A DNA stretch of 64,000 nucleotides, taken from contig CAWGCA010000023.1 in NCBI GenBank assembly GCA_963820955.1, positions 25,810-89,809 on the forward strand, written 5' to 3'. The notes below the pieces were generated by a model. The model ran no database searches. It had not been told where the DNA came from and saw nothing but the letters and a program-made list of their open reading frames with translations. The position numbers were made by a program, and so were the translations under genes. Positions within the stretch are counted from its first letter, which is position 1, and every line of letters begins with the position of its first letter. Of this stretch, positions 25,785 through 35,242 are shown in pieces. This DNA comes from CAWGCA01 sp963820955 (GTDB lineage Bacteria; Pseudomonadota; Gammaproteobacteria; Chromatiales; Chromatiaceae).

Positions 25785-27565
25785 TGAACTCAACGGCTGA
25801 AAAACACGCTGTCGCAGGGGAGGGGGGACACAAGGTGCACCGTAAGATTCGTCTTGGCGATCTTCTGGTTCAGAACCAGGTGATCTCCGAAGATCAACTC
25901 CAGGCCGCCCTGGCCGAACAGAAACAGTCGGGGCTGAAACTGGGGCATACCCTTATTGGTCTGGGATTCATCGATGAACAGCGGTTGCTTGATTTTCTGT
26001 CACAGCAGCTGCAGATTCCCTATATCGACATCAAGTCATACTCCCTCAACGCCGAGACGGTCAAGATGCTGCCAGAGACGGTGGCGCGTCGCTATCGGGT
26101 AATACTGCTGGAGCAGGGGCAAAGGGATGTACTGGTTGGGATGGCGGATCCCACCGATATCTTCGCCTTCGATGAGCTGGGGCGCATCCTTAAGAAACGG
26201 ATTCGGCAGGCGGTGGTGCGGGAGCGAGATCTGCTGGATGCGCTTGACCGGCTGTACCGTCGAAGCGATGAAATCAATACCCTGGCCGGAGAACTGCACG
26301 ATGATCTGACACAGGGCGATGTCGACCTGGGTATGATGGTGCAGACAGTGGAGGCCGGAGATGCCCCGGTAATCCGCCTGCTGCAGACCCTGTTCGAGGA
26401 TGCACTCCAGGCCAGGGCCTCAGATATCCATATCGAACCCGATGAGAAGGTGTTGCGTATCCGCCAGCGCATCGACGGGGTGTTGCATGAGCAGGTGATG
26501 AACGAAAGACGCATTGCACCGGCCCTCGTTCAGCGCCTGAAACTGCTGTCGGATCTTGATATTTCGGAAAAGCGCCTGCCCCAGGATGGACGATTTCAGA
26601 TCAAGGTTCGAAATCACAGTGTCGACGTGCGGCTCTCCACCATGCCGGTACAGCACGGCGAATCGGTGGTGATGCGCCTGCTGGATCAGAGTTCGGGAGT
26701 GCTCAGCCTAGAAGATCTGGGTATAGAGAAAGGCATGCTGAAGAGACTTCGTGCCCTTACGCGGAATCCTCACGGTATGGTGCTGGTAACCGGACCTACC
26801 GGTAGCGGTAAGACCACGACCCTCTATGCCGCTCTCAACGAAATGAACTCCGCAGAGAAAAAAATCGTAACCGTGGAGGACCCGGTTGAGTACCGGTTGC
26901 CTCGGATCAACCAGGTGCAGGTGCACGAGCAGATCGGGCTGACCTTTTCCCGGGTCTTACGCACAGCGCTGCGCCAGGACCCCGATATCCTGCTGGTAGG
27001 TGAAATGCGGGACCTGGAGACAGCGCAGATCGGGCTGCGGGCGGCCATTACCGGCCATTTTGTCTTGTCGACCTTACACACCAACAGTGCCATTGGCACT
27101 GTGAGCCGGCTGCTGGATATGGGCGCACCGGGTTATCTGATGTCCTCTTCCCTGCTGGCCATTGTCGCCCAGCGGTTGGTCCGGCGTATCTGTCCTGACT
27201 GTGCCGAGGCCCATGTTGTGGACGAGCGGCAAAGGGTCTGGCTTGAGGCAGTTGCGGATCCGGTCACGGTTGGGGCGGAATTCCGGCAGGGCAGGGGCTG
27301 TGCCAACTGCGGAAACAGCGGTTATCGAGGGCGTGTCGGAGTCTACGAGTTGCTGGAACTGAACGGTGACATGGCGTCCGCCCTGCGCCAGCAGGATCAC
27401 GAGGCCTTCGCACGGGCGGCGTTGGTCTCCGACGGCTACCAGCCTTTGTCTGCAACGGTACTGCGTTACGCCGCAGAGGGGATTACTACGCTGAGCGAGG
27501 CGATCCGTATCGCCGGTGATAGCGGGGCCATGCAGGGACAGCAGCAGGGTGGTAAGGGTTCGTGA
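25784..27565 (+). CDS. mshE: MSHA extension ATPase MshE, with c-di-GMP-binding N-terminal domain
   Basis: 593-residue GspE/PilB-family ATPase powering pilus extension. The N-terminal MshEN domain carries two copies of the long c-di-GMP motif. The first begins RLGDLLVQNQVI (near residue 23) and has Gln where the consensus has Gly; the second begins LGHTLIGLGFI. Downstream are Walker A GPTGSGKTTT (near 338), an Asp box, Walker B (LLVGEMRD), the His box, and a tetracysteine zinc site (RRICPDC ... CANCGNSG). ATG at 25784 overlaps the mshN stop; a GTG one codon earlier is possible. Confidence 0.92.
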   Translation: MNSTAEKHAVAGEGGHKVHRKIRLGDLLVQNQVISEDQLQAALAEQKQSGLKLGHTLIGLGFIDEQRLLDFLSQQLQIPYIDIKSYSLNAETVKMLPETVARRYRVILLEQGQRDVLVGMADPTDIFAFDELGRILKKRIRQAVVRERDLLDALDRLYRRSDEINTLAGELHDDLTQGDVDLGMMVQTVEAGDAPVIRLLQTLFEDALQARASDIHIEPDEKVLRIRQRIDGVLHEQVMNERRIAPALVQRLKLLSDLDISEKRLPQDGRFQIKVRNHSVDVRLSTMPVQHGESVVMRLLDQSSGVLSLEDLGIEKGMLKRLRALTRNPHGMVLVTGPTGSGKTTTLYAALNEMNSAEKKIVTVEDPVEYRLPRINQVQVHEQIGLTFSRVLRTALRQDPDILLVGEMRDLETAQIGLRAAITGHFVLSTLHTNSAIGTVSRLLDMGAPGYLMSSSLLAIVAQRLVRRICPDCAEAHVVDERQRVWLEAVADPVTVGAEFRQGRGCANCGNSGYRGRVGVYELLELNGDMASALRQQDHEAFARAALVSDGYQPLSATVLRYAAEGITTLSEAIRIAGDSGAMQGQQQGGKGS

Positions 27566-28788
27566 CACTGTTTCACTATACCGCCAGAAACCAGCAGGGA
27601 GAGCCGCATAATGGCACTATGGAAGCAGATTCATCCGGCCTGGTGGCGGAACAACTGTTTGGCAGCAACCTGACGCCTATCGAAATCCGAGAGGCGGAAC
27701 CGGAAGGGCAGCATCCAAAGCTGACGATGCCCGGCTGGCGCCGCAGTTCGGTCCGTCTGGATGAACTGGTCATGCTGTGTCGTCAGCTTTACACCCTGCT
27801 GAAGGCCGGCGTCCCCATTCTGCGGGGGCTGGACGGCCTGGCTGAGACGACCCGTAATCCAGCGCTGGCAAGTACACTCGGGGAGTTGTCAACGGATATC
27901 CAGGCCGGCCGTGAACTGCATCAGGCCCTGGCCAAGCATCCAAAGATATTTTCACCCCTATTCGTCAGCCTGATACAGGTGGGTGAGAATACGGGTCAGC
28001 TGGACGAGGCCTTCCGGCAGTTGGCTACTTACCTGGAATTGGAGAAGGAAACCCGCGCCCGAATAAAATCGGCTACCCGCTATCCTCTGGTCGTGGTGGG
28101 TGCGATCTTTCTTGCGATGGTGATCATCAATATCTGGGTGATTCCAGCGTTTGCCGATACCTTCGCGAGATTTGGTTCTGAGCTTCCCTGGGCAACTCAG
28201 ATTCTGCTGGGCGTTTCCGATTTTACGGTCCGCTGGTGGCCTCTGATGCTGGTTGCCGGTGTGGCCTCGCTGTTTGGACTTCGCTTCTGGATCCGTACTG
28301 AGAAGGGTGGTTACCTCTGGTCGCGACTGTTGTTAAGAATTCCGCTGGTCGGTCATATCCTGACTAAGGCGACGCTTGGCCGTTTTACCCGCTCCCTTGC
28401 CATGACCCTAAAGTCCGGTGTACCTCTGGTACAGTCATTGACCGTGATCGCAGGGGTGGTCAGCAATGCATTTGTGAGCAAGCGCATTCTGGGCATGCGC
28501 GACGGCATCGAGAGCGGTGATACCATCGCACGAACCGCCTCCGCCACTGGATTGTTTACCCCGCTGGTGTTGCAGATGATCAGCGTGGGGGAGGAGACCG
28601 GGGCGGTGGATGATCTCCTGCTGGAGACGGCAGAACACTATGAGCGGGAAGTGGAGTACGAGCTGAAACGGCTGACCGATGCCATCGAGCCGATTATCAT
28701 TGTGATTATCGGTGTGATGGTGCTGATTCTCGCGCTCGGGGTTTTTCTTCCCATGTGGGATCTTACCTCCGTTGTCGACAAGGGGTGA
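27562..28788 (+). CDS. mshG: MSHA platform protein MshG (PilC/GspF-like)
   Basis: 408-residue polytopic inner-membrane protein of the GspF/PilC family, the platform on which the ATPase acts. Two homologous T2SSF cytoplasmic domains (about 70-190 and 275-395) are separated by TM segments near 173-195 and 220-240, with a last TM at 377-398 (IIIVIIGVMVLILALGVFLP). The GTG start overlaps the mshE stop. It is the last gene of the operon; the next gene is convergent. Confidence 0.9.
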   Translation: MTLFHYTARNQQGEPHNGTMEADSSGLVAEQLFGSNLTPIEIREAEPEGQHPKLTMPGWRRSSVRLDELVMLCRQLYTLLKAGVPILRGLDGLAETTRNPALASTLGELSTDIQAGRELHQALAKHPKIFSPLFVSLIQVGENTGQLDEAFRQLATYLELEKETRARIKSATRYPLVVVGAIFLAMVIINIWVIPAFADTFARFGSELPWATQILLGVSDFTVRWWPLMLVAGVASLFGLRFWIRTEKGGYLWSRLLLRIPLVGHILTKATLGRFTRSLAMTLKSGVPLVQSLTVIAGVVSNAFVSKRILGMRDGIESGDTIARTASATGLFTPLVLQMISVGEETGAVDDLLLETAEHYEREVEYELKRLTDAIEPIIIVIIGVMVLILALGVFLPMWDLTSVVDKG

Positions 28789-28849
28789 GCGAATGTCGGC
28801 CGCCTCTGTCCCAGTCAAGAGTCAGGCCCCAGGCTGAATCGGCTATCGA

Positions 28850-29314
28850 TCACTCCATGGAGAGAATAAACTCCCATTGATCCTTAGTTACCGGCATGAT
28901 CGAAAGGCGATTTCCCTTGCGCAGCAGTGGAAAATCTTTCAGGGCATCATCCGCGTAGGGCTTCAATTCCCGCAATGAAATATTTCGCTTCAGATGCCTT
29001 ATGTATTTGACATCCACCATAACCCAGCGCGGATTTTCCGGGTCGCTCTTGGGATCATAGTATTGGGCCTCCGGATCGAAGGCCGTGTGATCCGGGTAAC
29101 CCTCCTTCGCTATCTTCATCAGGCCGACGATGCCCGGCTCTTTGCAATTAGAGTGGTAGAAAAAGACCTGGTCGCCCCGTTTCATCTGGTCCCTCATCAT
29201 GTTCCGGGCCTGGTAATTTCTCACCCCGTCCCAGTGATCGGTTCTTCCCGGTTCCGCCTTCAGATGATCGATACCATAGACATCAGGTTCGGATTTCATC
29301 AGCCAGTAGTTCAT
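28850..29314 (-). CDS. EVE domain protein
   Basis: 154-residue EVE-domain protein (PUA-like fold), of the type related to human THYN1. Typical motifs are the opening YWLMKSEPDVYGIDHL, WDGVRNYQARNMMR, GDQVFFYHS and GIVGLMKI. EVE domains read modified bases in DNA or RNA; some occur in restriction or defence contexts, but the short stand-alone form near housekeeping genes, as here, is widespread and its role is not settled. It overlaps the rsgA stop by four bases. Confidence 0.9.
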   Translation of the reverse strand: MNYWLMKSEPDVYGIDHLKAEPGRTDHWDGVRNYQARNMMRDQMKRGDQVFFYHSNCKEPGIVGLMKIAKEGYPDHTAFDPEAQYYDPKSDPENPRWVMVDVKYIRHLKRNISLRELKPYADDALKDFPLLRKGNRLSIMPVTKDQWEFILSME

Positions 29315-30321
29315 CTTGGACCCTCTAAAATAGTGGCCGCCAACTGCCGGAAATGGGCCAGGCGTTGAGGAGTGATCTTACCATTTTCTACGGCTTCGAT
29401 AAGTGCGCATCCGGGTTCATGATCGTGGCTGCAGTCGGCGAAACGGCAGCTTCCCAGATAGGGACGGAATTCCGGAAACCCCCGTTCCAGCTGCCGTCTG
29501 TCGAGGCGGCCGAGGCGGAAGCTGCGAACACCTGGTGAATCAATGAGTTGCCCTCCCTGGGGTAGATCGTACAAGGTGGTGGCGGAGGTGGTGTGTTTTC
29601 CTAGCCCTGAACTCTCCGAGAGCCGGCCGATCTGGATTTCGATATTCGGCAGCAGCGCCTTGATCAGGGATGATTTACCGACTCCCGACTGGCCCACCAA
29701 GATGCTGGTTTTGTTGCGGAGCTGCTCGATCAGGGGATCCAGTCCATGCTCGTACTTGGCGCTGATTTGGATGATGGGGTAGCCGATCTCCGGATAGTGA
29801 CCAAAAGCCTGTTCGAGTTCGGCACTGGATTCTATATCCAGAAGATCCTTTTTGTTCATGGCGATCAATACAGCACAGCCGATACCCTCCGCGGCGATCA
29901 GGTATTGATCGAGCAGATAGGTACTGGGTGCGGGCTTGGGTGCCAATACTACGACCAATTGATTCAGGTTGGCGGCCAGCGCTCGATGTTCACCGCTGTA
30001 CAAGGGACGGGCCAGCGTCGTGGTGCGCTCCATCAGCGCAGTGACCACCCCCTGATTTGATGGCATCGATTGCCACACCACCCTGTCTCCACAGACTGGG
30101 TCGCCGATATTCTGGCGACAAAGGCATAGATGCAGGGATCCCTCGCTATTGCGAACCAGCAGGCTCTGTCCGTGGCGGGTGACTACCACGCCCTCTCTGG
30201 GTGCGTCCGCTTCAGTTGTTTCCTGGGCTAGTTGGGCACGCTCGTCCAGGCGCTGTATGCGGCGTTGCTGGATGGCCCCAATTCGCTGTTTCTGGCGTTT
30301 TGAAAGTTTACGCCTGGCCAT
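29311..30321 (-). CDS. rsgA: Small-ribosomal-subunit biogenesis GTPase RsgA
   Basis: Circularly permuted GTPase that acts late in 30S maturation. From the chosen start (MARRKLSKRQKQRIG) the protein is 336 residues: basic N-terminal tail, OB-fold, then GTPase motifs in permuted order G4 (NKKDL), G5, G1 (GQSGVGKSSL) and G3 (DSPGVRSF), and a C-terminal zinc knuckle with Cys and His in CRFADCSHDHEPGC. The frame is open 38 codons further upstream but that part overlaps the neighbouring cytochrome gene and is not conserved. Confidence 0.93.
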   Translation of the reverse strand: MARRKLSKRQKQRIGAIQQRRIQRLDERAQLAQETTEADAPREGVVVTRHGQSLLVRNSEGSLHLCLCRQNIGDPVCGDRVVWQSMPSNQGVVTALMERTTTLARPLYSGEHRALAANLNQLVVVLAPKPAPSTYLLDQYLIAAEGIGCAVLIAMNKKDLLDIESSAELEQAFGHYPEIGYPIIQISAKYEHGLDPLIEQLRNKTSILVGQSGVGKSSLIKALLPNIEIQIGRLSESSGLGKHTTSATTLYDLPQGGQLIDSPGVRSFRLGRLDRRQLERGFPEFRPYLGSCRFADCSHDHEPGCALIEAVENGKITPQRLAHFRQLAATILEGPR

Positions 30322-30341
30322 CCAATGAAGACTATGACCGA

Positions 30342-30626
30342 CTAACGACCGAAGTGATAGAAATTCTGGTTGAGATATTCCGCCACGTTCTCCACATCCT
30401 CGTCGAACCAGGTGAGATTCTGTGACTGTTCGCAAAACCGGACCTGCGCGGAGAGTTTTTTGCGGGATTCGACTCTACGCTCGTTTCTTGTGTAGTAGTC
30501 CGTACCATGGCACTCGAAGCAATGGTCGTCCAGCAGTTGCTTCCCCTGTGCCAGGTCGGTCTCTGCAGCCAGTGTATTGTTTGCAGCCAGGGTGAGAAAC
30601 AAGGGGATGATAACCAGTGGCTTCAT
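30342..30626 (-). CDS. Small periplasmic monohaem cytochrome c
   Basis: 94-residue exported protein: signal peptide 1-20 (ending NTLAA), one haem-binding CFECH motif near residue 36, and conserved-looking C-terminal YLNQNFYHF. Class I-like cytochromes have a distal Met, which is not seen here, so the sixth ligand is unclear. It lies 20 bases upstream of rsgA and 14 bases after the M48 peptidase gene on the same strand. Electron-transfer partner unknown. Confidence 0.8.
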   Translation of the reverse strand: MKPLVIIPLFLTLAANNTLAAETDLAQGKQLLDDHCFECHGTDYYTRNERRVESRKKLSAQVRFCEQSQNLTWFDEDVENVAEYLNQNFYHFGR

Positions 30627-30640
30627 AACGAGACTACCTC

Positions 30641-31906
30641 CTAAGACTCTAACTTGTGTGAGATTGTAGATGATAACTGTGCCACCCGCACCGGCGCGGG
30701 TGGGTGGCTGTCATGGAACGCCGAATAGAGCGGATCAGGGGTCAAGGTGTTGGCGTTCTCCCGGTATAGTTTGACCAGCGCCTGGATCAAGGGTTCAGCC
30801 CCGGTCTGTTTTTGTGCGAAATCATCCGCCTCGAACTCGTGTCGACGGGAGAGAAAGGAGGCGATCGGTGTCAGAAATTGAGCAAAAACCGGCGCCACCA
30901 GCAGAAACAGCAGCAGCGCCAGGGCATCGGAAGAACGGGCCACGCCCAATGCCTGGTAAAACCAGTCCTGACCCGATAACCAGCCGAGCAATGCCAGGGC
31001 CAGCAGGGTTGCGAGCACGGAAAAAAACAGCTGCTTATAGACATGGCGAAGCTTGTAATGGCCCAGTTCATGGGCCAGCACCGCCTCCATTTCTTCCGGT
31101 GCCAGACTCTCCATCAGGGTGTCGAAAAAGACGATGCGCTTCTGTTTCCCAAAGCCGGTGAAATAGGCGTTGCCATGGCCTGATCGTTTCGATCCGTCCA
31201 TGATAAAGATCCCCTTGCTGGTAAAGCCGCACCGATCCAGCAACTGCTGGATTCGATTTTTCAGCTGACCCTCTTCCAACGGTGAAAATCGGTTGAACAG
31301 GGGGGCAATCACCGTGGGATAGATCCAGGTTACCAGCAATGTGACGCCGATCCACACCAGCCAGGCGGCGAGCCACCAGAGCTGACCTGCCTCCTGCATC
31401 AGCCAGAGCACAATCCATAGCAGGGGAATACCCAGCAGCAGTGAGAGCAGGGTTTGCAGTGCCAGGTCGAGGAGGAAGCGCTGCGGGGTCGTTCGATTGA
31501 ACCCGAACCTTGCTTCCAGCACGAAGGTGCGCCAGATGGAAAAAGGCAACTCCAGCAGACCAAGGAGCAGGAGCAGGGACAGGGTGAGTCCCACGCCCGT
31601 CGTCAATGGCCCGTAACCCGTTGTCTGCCAAAGCCGATCAAGCCAGGCGATGCCCCCCCCCAGGGTCAGGATCAGCAGCAAGAGTGCGTTGAAGCTAAGA
31701 TCGATGCGCAGCATACTGACCTTGGCCAGTGTGTAGTCAGCTGCCTTCTGGTGTTCGGCCAAAGTAATACGCTCAACGAAGGCGTCAGGGACCTGCCCCC
31801 GATTTGCCGCTACCTGCCGCGCATGCCGCTGCAGCAGCCAGAGCTGGAGCGCCAGCCCGGCACCGAGAGCGCCCAGAAAGAGGAGAGTAAAATCAGCCAT
31901 GGCCAC
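30641..31906 (-). CDS. M48 (Ste24/HtpX-type) membrane metallopeptidase
   Basis: 421-residue integral-membrane zinc protease. It has at least six hydrophobic segments, the zinc-binding HELGH near residue 277 and the downstream third-ligand motif EFEADDFA near 354, with FGFNRTTPQRF as a Ste24-type family motif. The length and layout match M48A (CAAX-protease-like) enzymes of Gammaproteobacteria rather than the shorter HtpX. Role is probably membrane protein quality control (inference). Divergent from orn. Confidence 0.88.
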   Translation of the reverse strand: MAMADFTLLFLGALGAGLALQLWLLQRHARQVAANRGQVPDAFVERITLAEHQKAADYTLAKVSMLRIDLSFNALLLLILTLGGGIAWLDRLWQTTGYGPLTTGVGLTLSLLLLLGLLELPFSIWRTFVLEARFGFNRTTPQRFLLDLALQTLLSLLLGIPLLWIVLWLMQEAGQLWWLAAWLVWIGVTLLVTWIYPTVIAPLFNRFSPLEEGQLKNRIQQLLDRCGFTSKGIFIMDGSKRSGHGNAYFTGFGKQKRIVFFDTLMESLAPEEMEAVLAHELGHYKLRHVYKQLFFSVLATLLALALLGWLSGQDWFYQALGVARSSDALALLLFLLVAPVFAQFLTPIASFLSRRHEFEADDFAQKQTGAEPLIQALVKLYRENANTLTPDPLYSAFHDSHPPAPVRVAQLSSTISHKLES

Positions 31907-31930
31907 AGGATACAGGCTCAGCTGTCGCTC

Positions 31931-31939
31931 TGCTAGAAT
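31931..31939 (+). promoter_or_regulatory. Extended -10 promoter element before orn
   Basis: TGCTAGAAT, an extended -10 (TGn followed by TAGAAT), lies about 40 bases before the orn start. No clear -35 is visible, which is tolerated with an extended -10. Confidence 0.4.
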
Positions 31940-31977
31940 GTGCCGTTATCAGTCAGTACCCATGCACAGGAGTACCC

Positions 31978-32535
31978 ATGGCGCAGGACAACACTCATCT
32001 GATCTGGATCGACCTGGAAATGACCGGTCTGGACACAGACAAAGACAGGATTATCGAGATCGCCACTATCGTGACTGACTCATCCCTCGAGATACTGGCC
32101 GAAGGCCCGGTCATCGCGATCCACCAGCCGAATCAGGTAATGGCGGCCATGGATGAGTGGAACACCCGCCAGCACACAGGTTCGGGTCTGGTGGCCAGGG
32201 TAAAGGAGAGTGACCAGGACGAGTCGGCAGCCGAAGGCCAGACTCTGGAGTTTCTAGAGCGATTCGTGGCTGCCGGTCAGTCTCCCATGTGTGGCAACAG
32301 CATATGCCAGGATCGCCGATTTCTGGCCCGAAGCATGCCGCAACTGGAGGCCTTTTTTCACTATAGGAACCTGGATGTCAGTAGTCTGAAGGAGCTGGCC
32401 AGACGCTGGGTCCCCGAGGTGGCCGACAGTTTTGTCAAAGAGTCGAAACATCTGGCCCTGGAGGACATCAGAGACTCCATCAACGAGCTGAGGCATTACC
32501 GGCAACATCTCCTTCGCCTGCCGGAGAAGGGCTGA
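31978..32535 (+). CDS. orn: Oligoribonuclease
   Basis: 185-residue DEDDh 3'-5' exonuclease that degrades 2-5 nt RNAs, including pGpG, the breakdown product of c-di-GMP. Catalytic residues are visible in IDLEMTGLD (Asp, Glu), NSICQDRRFL (Asp) and KHLALEDIRDS (His, Asp). Usual length. AGGAG lies 5 bases before the ATG. Being next to the M48 gene and close to rsgA repeats the conserved gammaproteobacterial neighbourhood. Confidence 0.95.
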   Translation: MAQDNTHLIWIDLEMTGLDTDKDRIIEIATIVTDSSLEILAEGPVIAIHQPNQVMAAMDEWNTRQHTGSGLVARVKESDQDESAAEGQTLEFLERFVAAGQSPMCGNSICQDRRFLARSMPQLEAFFHYRNLDVSSLKELARRWVPEVADSFVKESKHLALEDIRDSINELRHYRQHLLRLPEKG

Positions 32536-32580
32536 AAACTTAAGGGTTTTTTCACGTCGAGGGAGAGAGGGTGTTGTGGT

Positions 32581-33648
32581 TCAACCCTGGCGGGAGAGGG
32601 CCCAGTGGACGTGCTCGGCCACAAGTTCGGATGAATGGTTTTTTCGTGTCGCCAGTACCTCGATGACTTCCGGAGAAGTAGGCGCGTTGCCGAGGGCCAC
32701 GGCAATGTTCCGTAACCAGCGCTGATGACCGATACGTCTGACAGGAGAACCTTCCAGGTGCTGCAGGAACGCCTGTTCGGTCCATTGGAACAGGGTGATG
32801 AGTTGAGGTGTATTCAGGCCGTTCCGGGGCAGAAATTCCCTTTCTTCCGTTGCACCCGCGAATCGATTCCAGGGACAGGCGAGTAGGCAGTCATCACAGC
32901 CGTAAATGCGGTTTCCCAGCAGCGGGCGCAGTGATTCGGGGATGGTCCCCTGCAGTTCGATGGTCAGGTAGGAGATACAGCGCCTGGCGTCGACCCGATA
33001 GGGGGCGACGATGGCGCCGGTCGGACAGAGATCCATGCAGGCGGTACAGCGCCCGCAGTGGTCGGTATCGGCGTTGTCTATCGGCAGCGGCAGGTCCGTG
33101 TAGATCTCGCCCAGAAAAAACCAGCAACCAGCCCGTCGATTCACAAGATTGGAGTGTTTTCCGATCCATCCCAGACCTGCTTTCTCCGCGATACTCTTTT
33201 CCAGCACAGGCGCGGAATCCACAAACACCCGGTAGCCAAAGGGGCCAACCGCCCGTTCAATCCTTGACGCCAGTTTCTGCAGCCGTTTACGCATCAGCTT
33301 GTGGTAGTCGCGGCCTAGGGCATAGCGGGAAACGTAACCCAGCGAAGGCTCGTTCAGCACGCGCCAGGGATCATCACCCGCCGGTAAATAGTCCATGCGG
33401 GCAGTGATGATCCGCAGGGTCCCGGGAACCAGTTCTGCTGGTCGGCTGCGCTTGCGCCCATGGCTCGACATGTACTCCATTTCACCCTGGTAACCAGCAG
33501 CCAACCAGCGCTGCAATCGGCGCTCCGCGAGGGAGAGGTCGATATCGCTGACCCCCAACTGCTGAAAACCCAGCTCCCGGCCCCAGCCTTTGATCTTCGT
33601 AGTCAGGTCGGTGAACCCGCCATCACTGGATTTGAAATTCATCTGCAT
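32581..33648 (-). CDS. queG: Epoxyqueuosine reductase QueG
   Basis: 355-residue iron-sulfur, cobalamin-dependent enzyme making the last step of queuosine in tRNA. Two 4Fe-4S clusters are shown by CGRCTACMDLCPTGA and CDDCLLACPWN. The N-terminal cobalamin-binding region contains GYQGEMEYM and RYALGRDYH, and a HEAT-like C-terminal extension is present. It is oriented opposite to orn and nnr. Confidence 0.95.
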   Translation of the reverse strand: MQMNFKSSDGGFTDLTTKIKGWGRELGFQQLGVSDIDLSLAERRLQRWLAAGYQGEMEYMSSHGRKRSRPAELVPGTLRIITARMDYLPAGDDPWRVLNEPSLGYVSRYALGRDYHKLMRKRLQKLASRIERAVGPFGYRVFVDSAPVLEKSIAEKAGLGWIGKHSNLVNRRAGCWFFLGEIYTDLPLPIDNADTDHCGRCTACMDLCPTGAIVAPYRVDARRCISYLTIELQGTIPESLRPLLGNRIYGCDDCLLACPWNRFAGATEEREFLPRNGLNTPQLITLFQWTEQAFLQHLEGSPVRRIGHQRWLRNIAVALGNAPTSPEVIEVLATRKNHSSELVAEHVHWALSRQG

Positions 33649-33727
33649 GTCATTTTATGTCAAAGACCCTGCCCTGACCGGTATAGTATTGCGTTTCCCT
33701 AAATCCACCAATTAAGCTGTACTCACT

Positions 33728-35242
33728 ATGATGCGTCCCATGCCTGCCACTGACCGACTGCCCCATGCGCTCTACCGCGCCGATCAGGTGCGAGAGCTGG
33801 ATCGCATCGCCATCGAGGATCATCATATTCCGGGCCGGACTTTAATGGAGCGGGCTGGTAGTGCGGCCTTCGGATTGCTGCAGGAGATCTGGCCCGAGGC
33901 CCGGGATGTCACCTTGTTTTGTGGCATCGGGAACAATGGCGGCGATGGCTATGTGGTGGGACGCCTGGCTCTCGAAGCCGGGTTGACGGTCCGACTGCTG
34001 CAGCTGGGGGACGAAGCCCGCTTAAAGGGCGACGCTCTGGCCAGTGCCGAGGCGTACCGGGCGGCTGGCGGCGAGGTTCAAGCCTACCAGGGGTTGCCAC
34101 AACGCACCGATGTGATGGTCGATGGTGTATTCGGTACCGGGCTGGAGCGGGAGGTCAGCGGGCGCTGGCGGGATGTGCTGGAGGCCATCAATCGACACTC
34201 GGCCCCGGTGCTGGCCCTGGATATTCCGTCAGGTCTCCATGCCGACAGCGGCCAGGCGCTGGGGGTAGCGGTGCGGGCTCTGGCCACCATCAGTTTCATC
34301 GGTTTGAAGCGGGGCATGTTTACCGGGGAAGGGCCGGAATACTGCGGTGATATCCGATTCGATGCCCTGGAGGTGCCGGCGGTCGTCTACTCCCGGGAGA
34401 TCCTCTCGGCCAGACGCCTGGACTGGGGGCAGCAGTCGAGTACCTTTTCTCCCCGCCGTCGCACTGCCCACAAAGGGGATTTCGGTCACCTTCTTGTGAT
34501 TGGAGGAGACCAGGGATTTGCCGGGGCGGTAAGGCTGGCGGGGGAGGCGGCAGCGCGGACCGGTGCCGGCCTGGTGACCATTGCCACCCACCCGGAGCAT
34601 GCTGTTTTGTCCATCGCATCCCGTCCCGAGCTCATGTGTCATGGTGTCGGCAGCCCGCAGCAACTCGACCCTTTGCTGCAGCGAGCCAGCGTCGTCGCCA
34701 TCGGCCCCGGACTGGGCCAGGATCGATGGGGGCAGTCGATGCTGGGGCGGGTTCTGCAAACCAGCCTGCCGCTGGTAGTGGACGCCGACGCCCTGAACCT
34801 GCTTGCAGAGGAGCCGCTGGAGCGACCTGACTGGGTCCTGACGCCGCATCCCGGGGAGGCGGCCCGATTGTTGGGAAACACCACCAAGCATATTCAAGCC
34901 GACCGCTATCTCTCAGTGGTCCGTTTACAACAGCGCTACGGTGGGGTTGTGGTATTGAAAGGGAGCGGTACCTTGGTTCAGGGCCCGAGCCAGCGACCCA
35001 CGGCGGTCTGCAGCCAGGGCAATCCGGGTATGGCGAGCGGTGGTATGGGGGATGTGCTGACCGGTGTGATCGGAGGGCTGATGGCCCAGGGGATCGCTCC
35101 AGAGGAGGCAGCCTGTATGGGGGTCTGTCTGCACGCGGCGGCTGCGGATAGAGCGGCTGCGAATGGTGAACGCGGGATGCTTGCAGGAGACCTAATGCCG
35201 GAGATCCGGCGGCTGGTCAACCCGGGTCCGATGCGGTGTTGA
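33728..35242 (+). CDS. nnr: Bifunctional NAD(P)HX epimerase/dehydratase Nnr
   Basis: 504-residue fusion repairing hydrated NAD(P)H. Residues 15-225 form the YjeF_N epimerase domain (MERAGSAAFGLLQ, and the phosphate-binding GIGNNGGDGYVVGRL). Residues 240-495 form the ADP-dependent dehydratase (ribokinase-like) with GPGLGQ and the catalytic NPGMASGGMGDVLTG. The start is one of two adjacent ATG codons at 33728/33731. The stop overlaps tsaE, as in many Gammaproteobacteria. Confidence 0.94.
   Translation: MMRPMPATDRLPHALYRADQVRELDRIAIEDHHIPGRTLMERAGSAAFGLLQEIWPEARDVTLFCGIGNNGGDGYVVGRLALEAGLTVRLLQLGDEARLKGDALASAEAYRAAGGEVQAYQGLPQRTDVMVDGVFGTGLEREVSGRWRDVLEAINRHSAPVLALDIPSGLHADSGQALGVAVRALATISFIGLKRGMFTGEGPEYCGDIRFDALEVPAVVYSREILSARRLDWGQQSSTFSPRRRTAHKGDFGHLLVIGGDQGFAGAVRLAGEAAARTGAGLVTIATHPEHAVLSIASRPELMCHGVGSPQQLDPLLQRASVVAIGPGLGQDRWGQSMLGRVLQTSLPLVVDADALNLLAEEPLERPDWVLTPHPGEAARLLGNTTKHIQADRYLSVVRLQQRYGGVVVLKGSGTLVQGPSQRPTAVCSQGNPGMASGGMGDVLTGVIGGLMAQGIAPEEAACMGVCLHAAAADRAAANGERGMLAGDLMPEIRRLVNPGPMRC

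Noticed and set aside
28850..29314. EVE protein as part of a defence system
   Set aside because: No nuclease, methylase or McrBC-like gene is nearby; it is coupled to rsgA, which fits the ordinary housekeeping form.
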